Notes under the pieces: generated by a model
The model's database searches: none
The model's input: only the letters and a program-made list of their open reading frames with translations
What the model was told of the DNA's origin: nothing
Source: Pluralibacter sp. UBA7423
Lineage (GTDB): Bacteria; Pseudomonadota; Gammaproteobacteria; Enterobacterales; Enterobacteriaceae
NCBI GenBank assembly: GCA_002470465.1
Contig: DKMD01000027.1
Coordinates: forward strand, 1-19,171
Direction of reading: 5' to 3'
DNA length: 19,171 nucleotides
Program-made: the position numbers and the translations under genes
Shown here: one piece after another, positions 1 through 7,815 of the stretch
Layout of the letters: each line of letters starts with the position of its first letter
How positions within the stretch are numbered: the first letter of the stretch is position 1

Positions 1-2
1 CT

Positions 3-71
3 GCGTCGGGCATGTTTTACGCCCAATTTGGGCCAGAAGAGGCAACGAACGATGAGTGTAACCGGAATTGA
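3..71 (+). CDS. Possible 3' end of an upstream operon gene (partial)
   Basis: This frame is open to the left edge and ends at a TGA at 69-71, overlapping the start of the next gene by 20 nt. Its 22 codons give a plausible soluble C-terminus (contains FYAQFGPEE) with no rare AGA codons. The competing frame that ends in the ATGA at 52-55 uses two consecutive AGA codons and looks less natural. Overlapping genes are typical of this operon, so an upstream member ending here is likely. No family can be recognised from so few residues, and the choice of frame is a judgement. Confidence 0.35.
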   Translation, partial: ASGMFYAQFGPEEATNDECNRN

Positions 72-978
72 AAAGCTGGAATTTGGCGTTGAAGACCTGA
101 CGCACTGCGCCAAATTTATGCGTGATTTTGGCCTGACAGGCGATGCCAGCGGCCAGCGTTTTACGACCTTAAGCGGCGCGCGCGTGGAGCTGAACCCCAT
201 CGACAGCCCCGATCTTCCCCCTGCTTTTGAAGCGGGCAACACGCTGCGACGTATGACCTGGGCGGTCGCCACGCAGGCCGATCTGGATGCGCTGCGCCCG
301 AAGCTTGAACAACAGCCCGGCTTTTGTGAAGTGGGCGACGGGCTCGAGTGCCTCGACCCGAACGGCATGACGCTGCGCGTGCAGGTGAGCCAGCAAAGCG
401 ACGTGGAGCTGAACGTCGAACCCATCAATCAATGGGGCGATGTCCGCCGTATCGATACCCCAAGCCCGGTTTACGACCGCGCGCAGCCGATTAATGTCGG
501 CCACGTGGTGTTCTTCGTGGAAGAGCTGGCGGCGGTGGAAAAATTCTACCGCGAGGTGCTCGGCTTTCAGGTTTCCGACCGCTATATCAACCGCGCCGTG
601 TTCCTGCGCTGCGGCGTGCGCGGCGGCCATCACAACCTGTTTCTGCTGCAACTGCCGAATCGTAAGCGCGGCCTGAACCACGTGGCCTTCACCGTGCGCG
701 ATATTCACGAGGTGATTGGCGGCGGTATTGCGATGAATAAAAACGCCTGGAGCACCTTTATCGGGCCAGGCCGTCATCCGGTGTCATCGGCGTACTTCTG
801 GTACGTCAACAGCCCGACCGGCGGCGCGTTCGAGTACTACACCAACGACGACTACCTGACCGAAAACTGGCAGCCGCGTGAACTGGAACACTCTCTGGTC
901 TCCTTCACCGAATGGGCAGTGGAAGGCGGCATCGACCACGATACCCGCCGTCAGCAGAAAAAGCCGGAGGCGGTATGA
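52..978 (+). CDS. VOC-family protein, type I extradiol ring-cleavage dioxygenase-like
   Basis: The 308-residue protein has two vicinal-oxygen-chelate modules, the architecture of 2,3-dihydroxybiphenyl 1,2-dioxygenase (BphC) and related catechol meta-cleaving enzymes. The C-terminal module keeps the Fe(II) facial triad at H151 (in VGHVVFF), H210 (in LNHVAF) and E261 (in GAFEYY). Second-shell candidates are H194, H242 and Y251. These positions fall very close to the BphC residues 146, 210, 260, 195, 241 and 250. The N-terminal module lacks the ligands, as is usual. The ATG at 52 was chosen over an in-frame TTG at 28 because AGAAGAGG (35-42) sits about 9 nt upstream of it. The stop overlaps the next start as ATGA. 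Expected chemistry is O2-dependent cleavage of a catechol-like ring in the cytoplasm. The exact substrate cannot be read from the sequence. Confidence 0.8.
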   Translation: MSVTGIEKLEFGVEDLTHCAKFMRDFGLTGDASGQRFTTLSGARVELNPIDSPDLPPAFEAGNTLRRMTWAVATQADLDALRPKLEQQPGFCEVGDGLECLDPNGMTLRVQVSQQSDVELNVEPINQWGDVRRIDTPSPVYDRAQPINVGHVVFFVEELAAVEKFYREVLGFQVSDRYINRAVFLRCGVRGGHHNLFLLQLPNRKRGLNHVAFTVRDIHEVIGGGIAMNKNAWSTFIGPGRHPVSSAYFWYVNSPTGGAFEYYTNDDYLTENWQPRELEHSLVSFTEWAVEGGIDHDTRRQQKKPEAV

Positions 979-2162
979 CCTCGCGCATGGTGATTATCGG
1001 TGGCGGTCAGGCGGGCGGCTGGGCGGCGAAAACCTTGCGCGACGAGGGCTTCGACGGTGAGATTTGCGTGGTAGCGGAGGAGGCGTGGGATTTCTACGAG
1101 CGCCCGCCACTCTCCAAAGCCTCACTCCTGGAGCCAGACGCGCAGCTGCCGCGGCTGTTTTCTGAAGAGGCGCAGCAGGCGCTGAGCCTGACCTGGTTCC
1201 GACCGTTGCGAGCAGAACAGATCGATCGCGGCGCGAAAACGGTACGGTTAAGTAACGGCGAGCAGCTGAATTACACCGCTCTTCTCATTGCCACCGGAGG
1301 GCGGGCGCGCCTGCCGGGTGAAGTGTGGGCCCGTCACCCGCAGGTCTATACCTTACGCCACTGGCAGGATGCGCAGCGCCTGAAAGGTCGTCTGGCTGAA
1401 AGTAAAAAGCTGGCCATTATCGGCGGCGGCTGGATTGGCCTGGAGATTGCCGCCTCGGCACGTAAAAGCGGCGTGGCGGTCACGCTGTTCGAGCAGCAGC
1501 CTGCGTTGTGCATGCGCTCGGTCAGCGGCGAGGTTTCTCAACGCTTAGAGGCTCTCCATCGGGAGCAGGGCGTGGACATCCGTACCGGCTGCGGCGTGCT
1601 GGAGCTGGAAGATGACGGCGGACTTCCGGTTATTCACTGCGACGGCAAACGTGAAACCTTCGATGCGGTGGTGGTGGGGATCGGCGTCGATCTCAATCTG
1701 GAATTGGCGCGCGATGCCGGGCTAAAAACCGAACGTGGGATCGTGGTGGATGCGCAAGGACGCACGTCAGATCCGTTTATCTTCGCTGCGGGCGATGTGG
1801 CTCAGCACCACCATTACGGCCTGTGCATCCAGTCGTGGGCCTTTGCCCAGAATCAGGCGGTGGCGACGGCGAAAGCGATGCTCAACTCTGATGCGCCGGG
1901 CTACGACGATGCGCCGTGGCTGTGGTCGGATCAATACCAGCACAACATTCAGATCCTCGGCATTCCGCAGCCGGGGAGCACAACGATAGCGCGTGAAGAG
2001 TCGCTGTTCTTCTCGCTGGACGAGAACGGGCGGCTGACGCAGCTGGTGGCATTTAACGATGCGCGCACCGTCAAGCTGGCGAAGCGCTGGATGGCGGCCG
2101 GACGGGATCTGTCTGACGTGCCGCTCGCCGACCCGACTTTTTCACTGATGTCACTGCGATAA
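975..2162 (+). CDS. FAD/NAD(P)-dependent ferredoxin reductase (BphA4/HcaD-like)
   Basis: The 395-residue flavoprotein matches the length and layout of the reductase component of Rieske ring-hydroxylating dioxygenases. An N-terminal FAD-binding GGGQAGG lies at residues 9-15, a second dinucleotide fold GGGWIG at 150-155 should bind NADH, and the AAGDVA motif near 271-276 contacts FAD. The last roughly 80 residues resemble the reductase C-terminal domain. Its likely role is to pass electrons from NADH to a [2Fe-2S] ferredoxin that feeds an oxygenase. Neither ferredoxin nor oxygenase is in the window. The ATG at 975 is preceded by GGAGG (966-970) and overlaps the upstream stop by 4 nt, which indicates translational coupling. 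An in-frame ATG at 912 lies inside the upstream gene and was rejected. An alternative partner could be a cytochrome P450 or a putidaredoxin-like protein. Confidence 0.85.
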   Translation: MTSRMVIIGGGQAGGWAAKTLRDEGFDGEICVVAEEAWDFYERPPLSKASLLEPDAQLPRLFSEEAQQALSLTWFRPLRAEQIDRGAKTVRLSNGEQLNYTALLIATGGRARLPGEVWARHPQVYTLRHWQDAQRLKGRLAESKKLAIIGGGWIGLEIAASARKSGVAVTLFEQQPALCMRSVSGEVSQRLEALHREQGVDIRTGCGVLELEDDGGLPVIHCDGKRETFDAVVVGIGVDLNLELARDAGLKTERGIVVDAQGRTSDPFIFAAGDVAQHHHYGLCIQSWAFAQNQAVATAKAMLNSDAPGYDDAPWLWSDQYQHNIQILGIPQPGSTTIAREESLFFSLDENGRLTQLVAFNDARTVKLAKRWMAAGRDLSDVPLADPTFSLMSLR

Positions 2163-2187
2163 AAAACGCGCGCCCGTAGGGGGAGAC

Positions 2188-3444
2188 ATGACCACATTCG
2201 AGACCAACACCGCGCCCGTTGAGGCAAGCGGTGAGGGCACCCGCACGCCCGAAAAGGCGGTGCGCTGGGCCATTCCGCTGTCGCTGCTGGCCTGCGTACT
2301 GCTGGCGTTTTTCGACAAAATCAGCATTGCGGCGCTGTTTTCTGACGGCCATTTCCAGCAGGCGATGGGGATTGATTTTGACACCACGCGCCTCGGCATT
2401 CTGATGAGTGCCTTCCTGCTGAGCTATGGTTTTTCGTCGGTCTTTTTAAGCGGTTTAGGCGACAAAATTGCGCCGCTGCGCCTGCTCACCGGGATGATGG
2501 CGGTGTGGTGTGTGCTGATGGTGGCGATGGGCTTTACCCATAACTACACGGTGATGATCGTGCTGCGCATTCTGCTTGGCGTGGCGGAAGGGCCGCTGTT
2601 CCCGCTGGCGTTCGCTATCGTGCGCCATAACTTCCCGCAGCATCTGCAGGCCCGCGCCACCATGCTCTGGCTGCTGGGAACGCCGGTCGGTGCAGCGATT
2701 GGTTTTCCGCTCTCCCTCTGGCTGCTGAATACTTTCGGCTGGCAGAGCACCTTCTTTGTGATGGCGATGCTGACCGTGCCGGTGCTGCTGTTTGTTCGCA
2801 TCGGCCTGCGTGGGATCCGTCTGGAGGCGAAACCCGGTGCTTCACAGGCGTCACAGGATGAGCGCCGTGCGGCACGACGCGAGCTGTTTGTCAGCCTGCA
2901 CTTCTGGATCATCTGCATCTTTAACATCGCCTTTCTGACCTATCTGTGGGGCATTAACGGCTGGCTGCCGGGCTACCTGATTAAAGGCAAAGGCATTCAT
3001 CTGGAGCACGCGGGCTGGCTGTCGTCGATGCCGTTTATCGCCATGTTGGTGGGCGAAGTGATTGGCGCATGGCTTTCGGACAGGGTCGATAAACGCGCGG
3101 CAGCCTGCTTTATCTCAATGGCGGGTGCGGCGGTGGGGCTGGCTGCGGTGATGCACCTTACTACTCCGCTGACCATCATCGCGGCGATGAGCTTCAGCAC
3201 CTTCATGTGGGGCACGGGCGCACCCAACATTTTCGCTCTACTGGCAAAGGCCACCCATCCACGGGTGAGCGCTACGGCGGGCGGTATTTTCAACGGGCTG
3301 GGAAACTTTGCGGGCGCGCTGTCGCCAGCGGTGATGGGTGCTCTAATCGCCTTCACCCACAGCATGGATTCCGGGCTGATTTTTTTGGCGGTGATGGCGA
3401 CGGTGGGCTGTGTCCTGTTACTGCCGCTGCTGAGACGTTACTGA
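2188..3444 (+). CDS. MFS transporter, ACS-like (aromatic/organic acid uptake)
   Basis: The 418-residue protein has about 12 hydrophobic segments and the two signature MFS cytoplasmic loops: GLGDKIAPLR after helix 2 (near residues 89-98) and LSDRVDKR after helix 8. A central hydrophilic loop rich in Arg, Ala, Glu and Gln (near residues 210-232) separates the six-helix halves. The overall pattern resembles the anion:cation symporter (ACS) family, which imports organic and aromatic acids with protons across the inner membrane. Its place inside the operon suggests that it imports the pathway substrate. AGGGGGAG at 2178-2185 is the ribosome binding site. The specific substrate is unknown. Confidence 0.8.
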   Translation: MTTFETNTAPVEASGEGTRTPEKAVRWAIPLSLLACVLLAFFDKISIAALFSDGHFQQAMGIDFDTTRLGILMSAFLLSYGFSSVFLSGLGDKIAPLRLLTGMMAVWCVLMVAMGFTHNYTVMIVLRILLGVAEGPLFPLAFAIVRHNFPQHLQARATMLWLLGTPVGAAIGFPLSLWLLNTFGWQSTFFVMAMLTVPVLLFVRIGLRGIRLEAKPGASQASQDERRAARRELFVSLHFWIICIFNIAFLTYLWGINGWLPGYLIKGKGIHLEHAGWLSSMPFIAMLVGEVIGAWLSDRVDKRAAACFISMAGAAVGLAAVMHLTTPLTIIAAMSFSTFMWGTGAPNIFALLAKATHPRVSATAGGIFNGLGNFAGALSPAVMGALIAFTHSMDSGLIFLAVMATVGCVLLLPLLRRY

Positions 3445-3454
3445 GGAGAGTGTT

Positions 3455-3985
3455 ATGACTGATTCAACCGTAACCCATAAATCAGGTATCAAGCCTGACC
3501 ACCTGACCATGGAAGAGTGGATCGAGTCGCGCATTGCGCGCTTCGAAGGCCGCAAATATGACTGGAACGCGCTGAAGTTCCAGGCCGATTTCGACCCGAA
3601 ATACCGTCGCGCACAGATGCGCTATATCGGCACCGGGGCAACGGGCGTGGCGAACGATAGCAATACCGTTCAGGCGGACCATTTTACCTTCTCCACCATG
3701 GTGCTGCCGTCGAAGTGTGAAGGGCCGCTGCACCTGCATGACGACGTGGAAGAGGTGTTCTTCATGCTCAAAGGGCAAATCACGCTGATGATTCAGGACG
3801 GCGACAGCTATACCGAAACCGTGCTGCGCGAGCGTGACCTGATCTCCGTACCTGCGGGTATTTATCGCGGCCTGTTTAACCACGGTGAAGAAGAGGCGCT
3901 GATGTGCGTCATGCTGGGGACCAACAAGCCGGAAATCCCGACCTATCCAGCCGATCATCCGCTGTCGAAAGTGAAGCGGAACTAA
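3455..3985 (+). CDS. Cupin-domain protein with altered motif 2
   Basis: A single-domain cupin of 176 residues. Motif 1 is intact: H93, H95, E100 and G107 fit the G(X)5HXH(X)4E(X)6G pattern. In motif 2 (PAGIYRGLFN, residues 133-142) the usual metal-binding His is replaced by R138, and a His follows at 143. The metal site may therefore use three ligands or be remodelled. The roughly 75-residue N-terminal extension (EEWIESRIARFEG...) has no family I recognise. The start is preceded by TGAGGAGAG, which overlaps the stop of the transporter gene. Cupins in catabolic operons act as ring-cleavage or other dioxygenases, as isomerases, or as small-molecule binders. A role as a second metal-dependent step in the pathway is inference. 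Confidence 0.75.
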   Translation: MTDSTVTHKSGIKPDHLTMEEWIESRIARFEGRKYDWNALKFQADFDPKYRRAQMRYIGTGATGVANDSNTVQADHFTFSTMVLPSKCEGPLHLHDDVEEVFFMLKGQITLMIQDGDSYTETVLRERDLISVPAGIYRGLFNHGEEEALMCVMLGTNKPEIPTYPADHPLSKVKRN

Positions 3986-3994
3986 GGGGGCACG

Positions 3995-4765
3995 ATGACG
4001 GGTTTTCGTGAACAGGGAAGCGGCATTCCGCTGATGCTGCTGCACGGCATCAGCTCGGGCGCGGCCTCCTGGCATAAGCAGATGGCGCTGAAGGATTTTC
4101 GCGTGCTGGCGTGGGACATGCCCGGTTATGGCGAAAGCCCGATGCTGGCGGTGGAGCGTGCAAACGCCGGTGATTACGCCGACGCGCTGGCGGCAATGCT
4201 TAACCGCGCGGGCGTCTGGCAGGTGGTGCTGGTGGGCCATTCTCTGGGAGCGCTGGTTGCCAGCGCCTTTGCGGCGAAGTTCCCGGAACGCGTCCTGCAC
4301 CTGGTTCTGGCAGATGCCGCGCAGGGCTACGGGCAGGCCACGCCGGAGCAGCGTGAACAGATCTGGCGCAGCCGCGAGCAGCAGATGGCGCTGGGCGGCG
4401 AAATCATGGCGCAAACACGCGCCGCGAAGCTGCTTCACCCTGGCGCGCGTGCGGAGGATATCGCCACCGTTGCTTCTGGCATGCGCAGGCTGCGTCCTGA
4501 AGGTTACCTCGCTGCCGCGTGGATGCTGGCCCACGACGATATTCACGGCTGGCTGAAGCGCTATTCAGGCAGTTTTGAAGTCTGGTGCGGCGAGCAGGAT
4601 GCGATTACCCAGCCTGAGCTGGTTCAGGGACTGGCGCTGCGCTATAGCATGCCCTTTATCGCCATCCCGCAGGCCGGGCACGCCAGCTATCTCGATAACG
4701 ACGCGTTTTTCAACCAACAGCTTTTACGTATTAACGAAGAGGTGCGCGATGAATGCACAAATTGA
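3995..4765 (+). CDS. Alpha/beta-hydrolase (meta-cleavage product hydrolase-like)
   Basis: The 256-residue protein has a complete alpha/beta-hydrolase triad: nucleophile S83 in GHSLG, acid D202 in GEQDAIT and base H229 in AGHASYLD. The LLHG turn at residues 15-18 forms the oxyanion side. The size and motif spacing fit carbon-carbon hydrolases such as BphD/MhpC and simple ester or lactone hydrolases. Because an extradiol dioxygenase is encoded in the same operon, hydrolysis of a ring-cleavage product is the most economical role, but an esterase that releases the ring substrate is also possible. AAGGGGG at 3984-3990 is the ribosome binding site. The 3' end overlaps the next gene by 17 nt. Confidence 0.8.
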   Translation: MTGFREQGSGIPLMLLHGISSGAASWHKQMALKDFRVLAWDMPGYGESPMLAVERANAGDYADALAAMLNRAGVWQVVLVGHSLGALVASAFAAKFPERVLHLVLADAAQGYGQATPEQREQIWRSREQQMALGGEIMAQTRAAKLLHPGARAEDIATVASGMRRLRPEGYLAAAWMLAHDDIHGWLKRYSGSFEVWCGEQDAITQPELVQGLALRYSMPFIAIPQAGHASYLDNDAFFNQQLLRINEEVRDECTN

Positions 4766-5543
4766 TGGGCGCGTAGCGGTAGTTACCGGCGGTTCTTCAG
4801 GCATTGGCTTTGAAACCCTGCGTCTGCTGCTGGGCGAAGGGGCAAAGGTGGCCTTCTGCGGGCGCAACCCGGACCGGCTCGCCAGCGCACATGCGGCGCT
4901 GCAAAACGAATACCCTGACGGGGAGATTTTTTCTTACCGCTGCGACGTGCTGAAAGCCGATGAAGTGCAGGCGTTTGCAGAGGCTGTGAAAGCCCGCTTT
5001 GGCTCGGTAGATATGCTGATCAACAACGCCGGACAAGGTTACGTGGCGCACTTCAATGACACCCCGCGCGAGGCGTGGCTGCATGAAGCTGAACTGAAGC
5101 TGTTCGGCGTGATCAACCCGGTGCAGGCATTTCAGGCGCAGCTGGAGCAGTCCGATATCGCTTCCATCACCTGCGTGAACTCATTGCTGGCGTTGCAGCC
5201 GGAGGAGCACATGATCGCCACCTCCGCTGCCCGCGCGGCATTGCTGAATATGACGCTGACCCTCTCGAAAGAGCTGGTGAGCAAGGGCATCCGCGTGAAT
5301 TCCATTTTGCTTGGCATGGTGGAATCCGGGCAGTGGCAGCGACGCTTTGAGAACCGTGCGGACAAAAATCTGAGCTGGCCGGAGTGGACGGCGGATATCG
5401 CCCGCAAGCGCGGCATCCCGATGGCGCGCCTTGGCAAACCGCAGGAGCCCGCTCAGGCGCTGCTGTTTCTCGCCTCGCCGCTGGCCTCGTTTACCACCGG
5501 TGCGGCGCTGGACGTTTCCGGCGGCTTCTGCCGCCATCTGTAA
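4749..5543 (+). CDS. SDR-fold protein lacking the catalytic Tyr and Lys
   Basis: The 264-residue protein has a classical short-chain dehydrogenase fold: the TGGSSGIG cofactor loop at 13-20, an NNAG motif at 92-95, and a C-terminal GAALDVSGGF. The catalytic region is unusual. S145 is present, but the residue 13 further on, where Tyr is expected, is T158. The Lys of YxxxK is R162. The position of the helix-alpha4 Asn appears to be K117. NAD(P) binding is probably retained, but classical proton-relay chemistry is not expected, so it may be a non-redox or repurposed SDR. The ATG at 4749 follows GAAGAGG (4735-4742) and begins just before the cofactor fold. Upstream in-frame ATGs lie inside the hydrolase gene and were rejected. 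It overlaps the hydrolase gene by 17 nt. Confidence 0.8.
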   Translation: MNAQIDGRVAVVTGGSSGIGFETLRLLLGEGAKVAFCGRNPDRLASAHAALQNEYPDGEIFSYRCDVLKADEVQAFAEAVKARFGSVDMLINNAGQGYVAHFNDTPREAWLHEAELKLFGVINPVQAFQAQLEQSDIASITCVNSLLALQPEEHMIATSAARAALLNMTLTLSKELVSKGIRVNSILLGMVESGQWQRRFENRADKNLSWPEWTADIARKRGIPMARLGKPQEPAQALLFLASPLASFTTGAALDVSGGFCRHL

Positions 5544-5552
5544 GGACGCATC

Positions 5553-6323
5553 ATGAAAACGATCATGCTCATTGGTTTTGGTGCGATGGCTCAGGCGGTG
5601 ATTGAGCGCCTGCCTGATGGCGTTGCTATCGGCTGGATTGTGGCGCGTGAGCCGCACCATGTTGCGATTCGCCAGCAGTTTGGCGATGCGGTGATGGCCC
5701 TGACCTCGCCGTTGGACTGCGAGGAAACGCCCGATCTGGTGCTGGAATGTGCCAGCCAGCAGGCGGTGGCGCAGTATGGCGAAGACATTTTACGTCGCGG
5801 CTGGCATCTGGCCGCAATCTCCACCGGCGCGCTGGCGGACAGCGCGCTGGAAGCGCGTCTGCTCAACGCTGGCGGCAAGCTGACGCTGCTCTCCGGGGCC
5901 GTGGCGGGTATCGACGGTCTGGCGGCAGCGAAAGAGGGTGGGCTGGAGCGCGTTACCTATCAGTCACGCAAAAGCCCGGCCAGCTGGCGCGGCAGTTACG
6001 CCGAGCAGCTTATCGATCTTGATGCTGTATCCGAAGCACAGATCTTCTTTGAAGGTAGCGCCCGCGAGGCGGCACGTCTGTTCCCGGCCAATGCCAACGT
6101 GGCGGCGACCGTGGCGCTCGGCGGTGTGGGGATGGACGACACCCGCGTACAGCTGATGGTCGACCCGGCAACAAAACGCAACACCCACACGCTTCACGCT
6201 GAAGGCGTGTTCGGTGAATTCCACCTGGAGCTGAGCGGCCTGCCGCTTGCCAGCAATCCGAAAACTTCCACCTTGGCGGCGCTCAGCGCGGTACGCGCCT
6301 GCCGTGAACTGGCGCAACGCTAA
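5553..6323 (+). CDS. L-aspartate dehydrogenase family protein (AspDH/NadX-like)
   Basis: The 256-residue protein begins with a Rossmann motif (IGFGAMAQ, 7-14) and has the aspartate dehydrogenase C-terminal domain: NANVAAT (near 180-186), the active-site H212 in RNTH, a GVFGEFHLEL strand, and NPKTST (235-240). Family members, including enzymes from Klebsiella and Pseudomonas aeruginosa, interconvert L-aspartate with oxaloacetate plus NH3 using NAD(P). In thermophiles the family supplies iminoaspartate for NAD synthesis. This operon contains no nadA or nadC, so a catabolic role (deaminating aspartate or an aspartate-like intermediate) or a reductive-amination role is more likely. It lies 9 nt after the SDR gene and 9 nt before the aldehyde dehydrogenase gene. 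The family call is firm and the substrate is inferred. Confidence 0.85.
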   Translation: MKTIMLIGFGAMAQAVIERLPDGVAIGWIVAREPHHVAIRQQFGDAVMALTSPLDCEETPDLVLECASQQAVAQYGEDILRRGWHLAAISTGALADSALEARLLNAGGKLTLLSGAVAGIDGLAAAKEGGLERVTYQSRKSPASWRGSYAEQLIDLDAVSEAQIFFEGSAREAARLFPANANVAATVALGGVGMDDTRVQLMVDPATKRNTHTLHAEGVFGEFHLELSGLPLASNPKTSTLAALSAVRACRELAQR

Positions 6324-6332
6324 GGAGCCACT

Positions 6333-7802
6333 ATGGATGAGCTGAAGATATTTATTGGTGGCCGCTGGCAACAAGGCGGCGGCAACCCGATGCAGAGTCT
6401 TTTTCCCGCCGACGGTTCGCTTAACGCCACCCTGCACGCAGCGAGCCTTGACGATATCCAGGAGGCGATTGAGGCCGGAGAGCGCGCCTGGCGCGAGCCC
6501 ACCTGGCGCAACAGCCTGCCGCACGTTCGCGCGAAGATCCTGCATAAGGTGGCGGATCTGATTGAATCCCGCGTTGATGAACTGGCGCGGATGCAGAGCC
6601 GCGATAACGGCAAGCCGCTGGCGGAAGCACGCGGTCTTGTGATGAGCGCAGCGGGAACAGCACGCTACTTCGCTGCCGCCTGCGAGCTGCTGGAAGGTGA
6701 ACTCCCGACGCCGCGCCAGCCCGATCTGCTGACCCTGAGCCGCTATGAGCCGCTCGGCGTGGTGGCGGCCATCACGCCGTGGAACTCGCCGATCGCCAGC
6801 GAAATGCAAAAAGTAGCTCCGGCCATTGCCGCCGGTAACGCGGTGATCCTCAAACCCGCAGAAGCCACGCCGCTGATGGCGCTGGAGCTGGCGCGTATTT
6901 TTGAACAGGCCGGGCTGCCTGCGGGGTTGCTGAGCGTGCTGCCGGGCAAAGGCTCGGTGATTGGTGATGCGCTGGCGCGTCACCCGAAGGTGCGCAAAAT
7001 CTCCTTTACCGGTGGCACCACCACCGGACGTCATCTGGCGCACGTGGCGGCGGAGAAGCTGATCCCGGCATCGCTGGAGCTCGGCGGCAAATCCCCGACC
7101 ATCGTACTGGAAGATGCTGACATCGAGCAGGCCGCGCGCGGTATCTGCTACGGCATTTTCAGCTCGGCGGGGCAGGCGTGCATTGCCGGTTCTCGGCTGT
7201 TTATCCACGAGAGCATTTACGCTCCGCTCATGGCGCGGCTGCTGGAGTTAACCCGTGGCTTGCACGTCGGTCATCCGTTTACTGACGGCACTCATGTAGG
7301 ACCGCTGATTAACGTCAGGCATCTCCAGAGCGTGCAGGACTATGTAGAGCTGGCGAAGCGTGAAGGGGGCCGCGTGCTGTGCGGCGGAGAGATCCCTGCC
7401 GATCCGCAACTGACAAACGGCAGCTTCTTCCTGCCCACAATTATTGAAGGACTCACCAACGGCGCGCGCGTCTGCCAGGAGGAGATCTTCGGCCCGGTGC
7501 TGGTGGCGATGCCGTTTAGCGATGAGGCGACGCTCATCCGCGAAGCAAACGACTCGGTATACGGCCTGGCGGCAGGGATCTGGACGCGCGATACCGGGCG
7601 TGCCCTGCGTTTGAGCGAGCAGCTGGAAGCGGGCACGGTGTGGATCAACACCTACAAAGTGTTTGCGATTTCGACCCCGTTCGGGGGCTTTAAAGAGAGC
7701 GGCCTGGGCCGCGAAAAGGGCATTCAGGGGCTGAAAGCCTGGATGCAGCAAAAGAGCATTTATCTGGCGACGGGTAACAGCGTCAACCACTGGTGCGACT
7801 GA
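6333..7802 (+). CDS. NAD(P)-dependent aldehyde dehydrogenase
   Basis: At 489 residues this is a full-length ALDH-superfamily enzyme with all the key residues: N151 in TPWNSP, K174 in VILKPAE, general base E249 in SLELGGK and nucleophile C283 in GQACIAGSR. The coenzyme loop FTGGTTTGR (near 225-233) and the EEIFGPV motif are also present. It should oxidise an aldehyde to a carboxylic acid in the cytoplasm. Its position between an amino-acid dehydrogenase and a ThDP decarboxylase-like gene suggests that the aldehyde is a decarboxylation product of a 2-oxo acid, for example a semialdehyde. That order of steps is inference. AAGGAG lies 8 nt before the ATG. The CIAGSR context is shared with many semialdehyde and aromatic-aldehyde dehydrogenases, so the sequence alone does not fix the substrate. 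Confidence 0.88.
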   Translation: MDELKIFIGGRWQQGGGNPMQSLFPADGSLNATLHAASLDDIQEAIEAGERAWREPTWRNSLPHVRAKILHKVADLIESRVDELARMQSRDNGKPLAEARGLVMSAAGTARYFAAACELLEGELPTPRQPDLLTLSRYEPLGVVAAITPWNSPIASEMQKVAPAIAAGNAVILKPAEATPLMALELARIFEQAGLPAGLLSVLPGKGSVIGDALARHPKVRKISFTGGTTTGRHLAHVAAEKLIPASLELGGKSPTIVLEDADIEQAARGICYGIFSSAGQACIAGSRLFIHESIYAPLMARLLELTRGLHVGHPFTDGTHVGPLINVRHLQSVQDYVELAKREGGRVLCGGEIPADPQLTNGSFFLPTIIEGLTNGARVCQEEIFGPVLVAMPFSDEATLIREANDSVYGLAAGIWTRDTGRALRLSEQLEAGTVWINTYKVFAISTPFGGFKESGLGREKGIQGLKAWMQQKSIYLATGNSVNHWCD

Positions 7803-7815
7803 GAAAGGGTGAGCA

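Noticed and set aside
912..974. Longer start for the ferredoxin reductase
   Set aside because: It would add 21 Arg/Pro-rich residues lying entirely inside the dioxygenase gene. The ATG at 975 has a GGAGG site and starts right before the FAD motif.
3482..4546. Minus-strand open frame (354 codons) opposite the cupin and hydrolase genes
   Set aside because: It has an Arg/His-rich low-quality composition and lies opposite two well-supported genes. It is a mirror frame.
4575..4748. Longer N-terminus for the SDR protein
   Set aside because: The extra 58 residues are an out-of-frame reading of the hydrolase gene. The start at 4749 has a ribosome binding site and the usual SDR N-terminus.
5964..7208. 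Long minus-strand open frame (414 codons) opposite the AspDH and ALDH genes
   Set aside because: It is a product of GC-rich codon use in the overlapping + strand genes. Its translation is rich in His, Arg and Gln, and no family is recognisable. The + strand genes have intact catalytic motifs.
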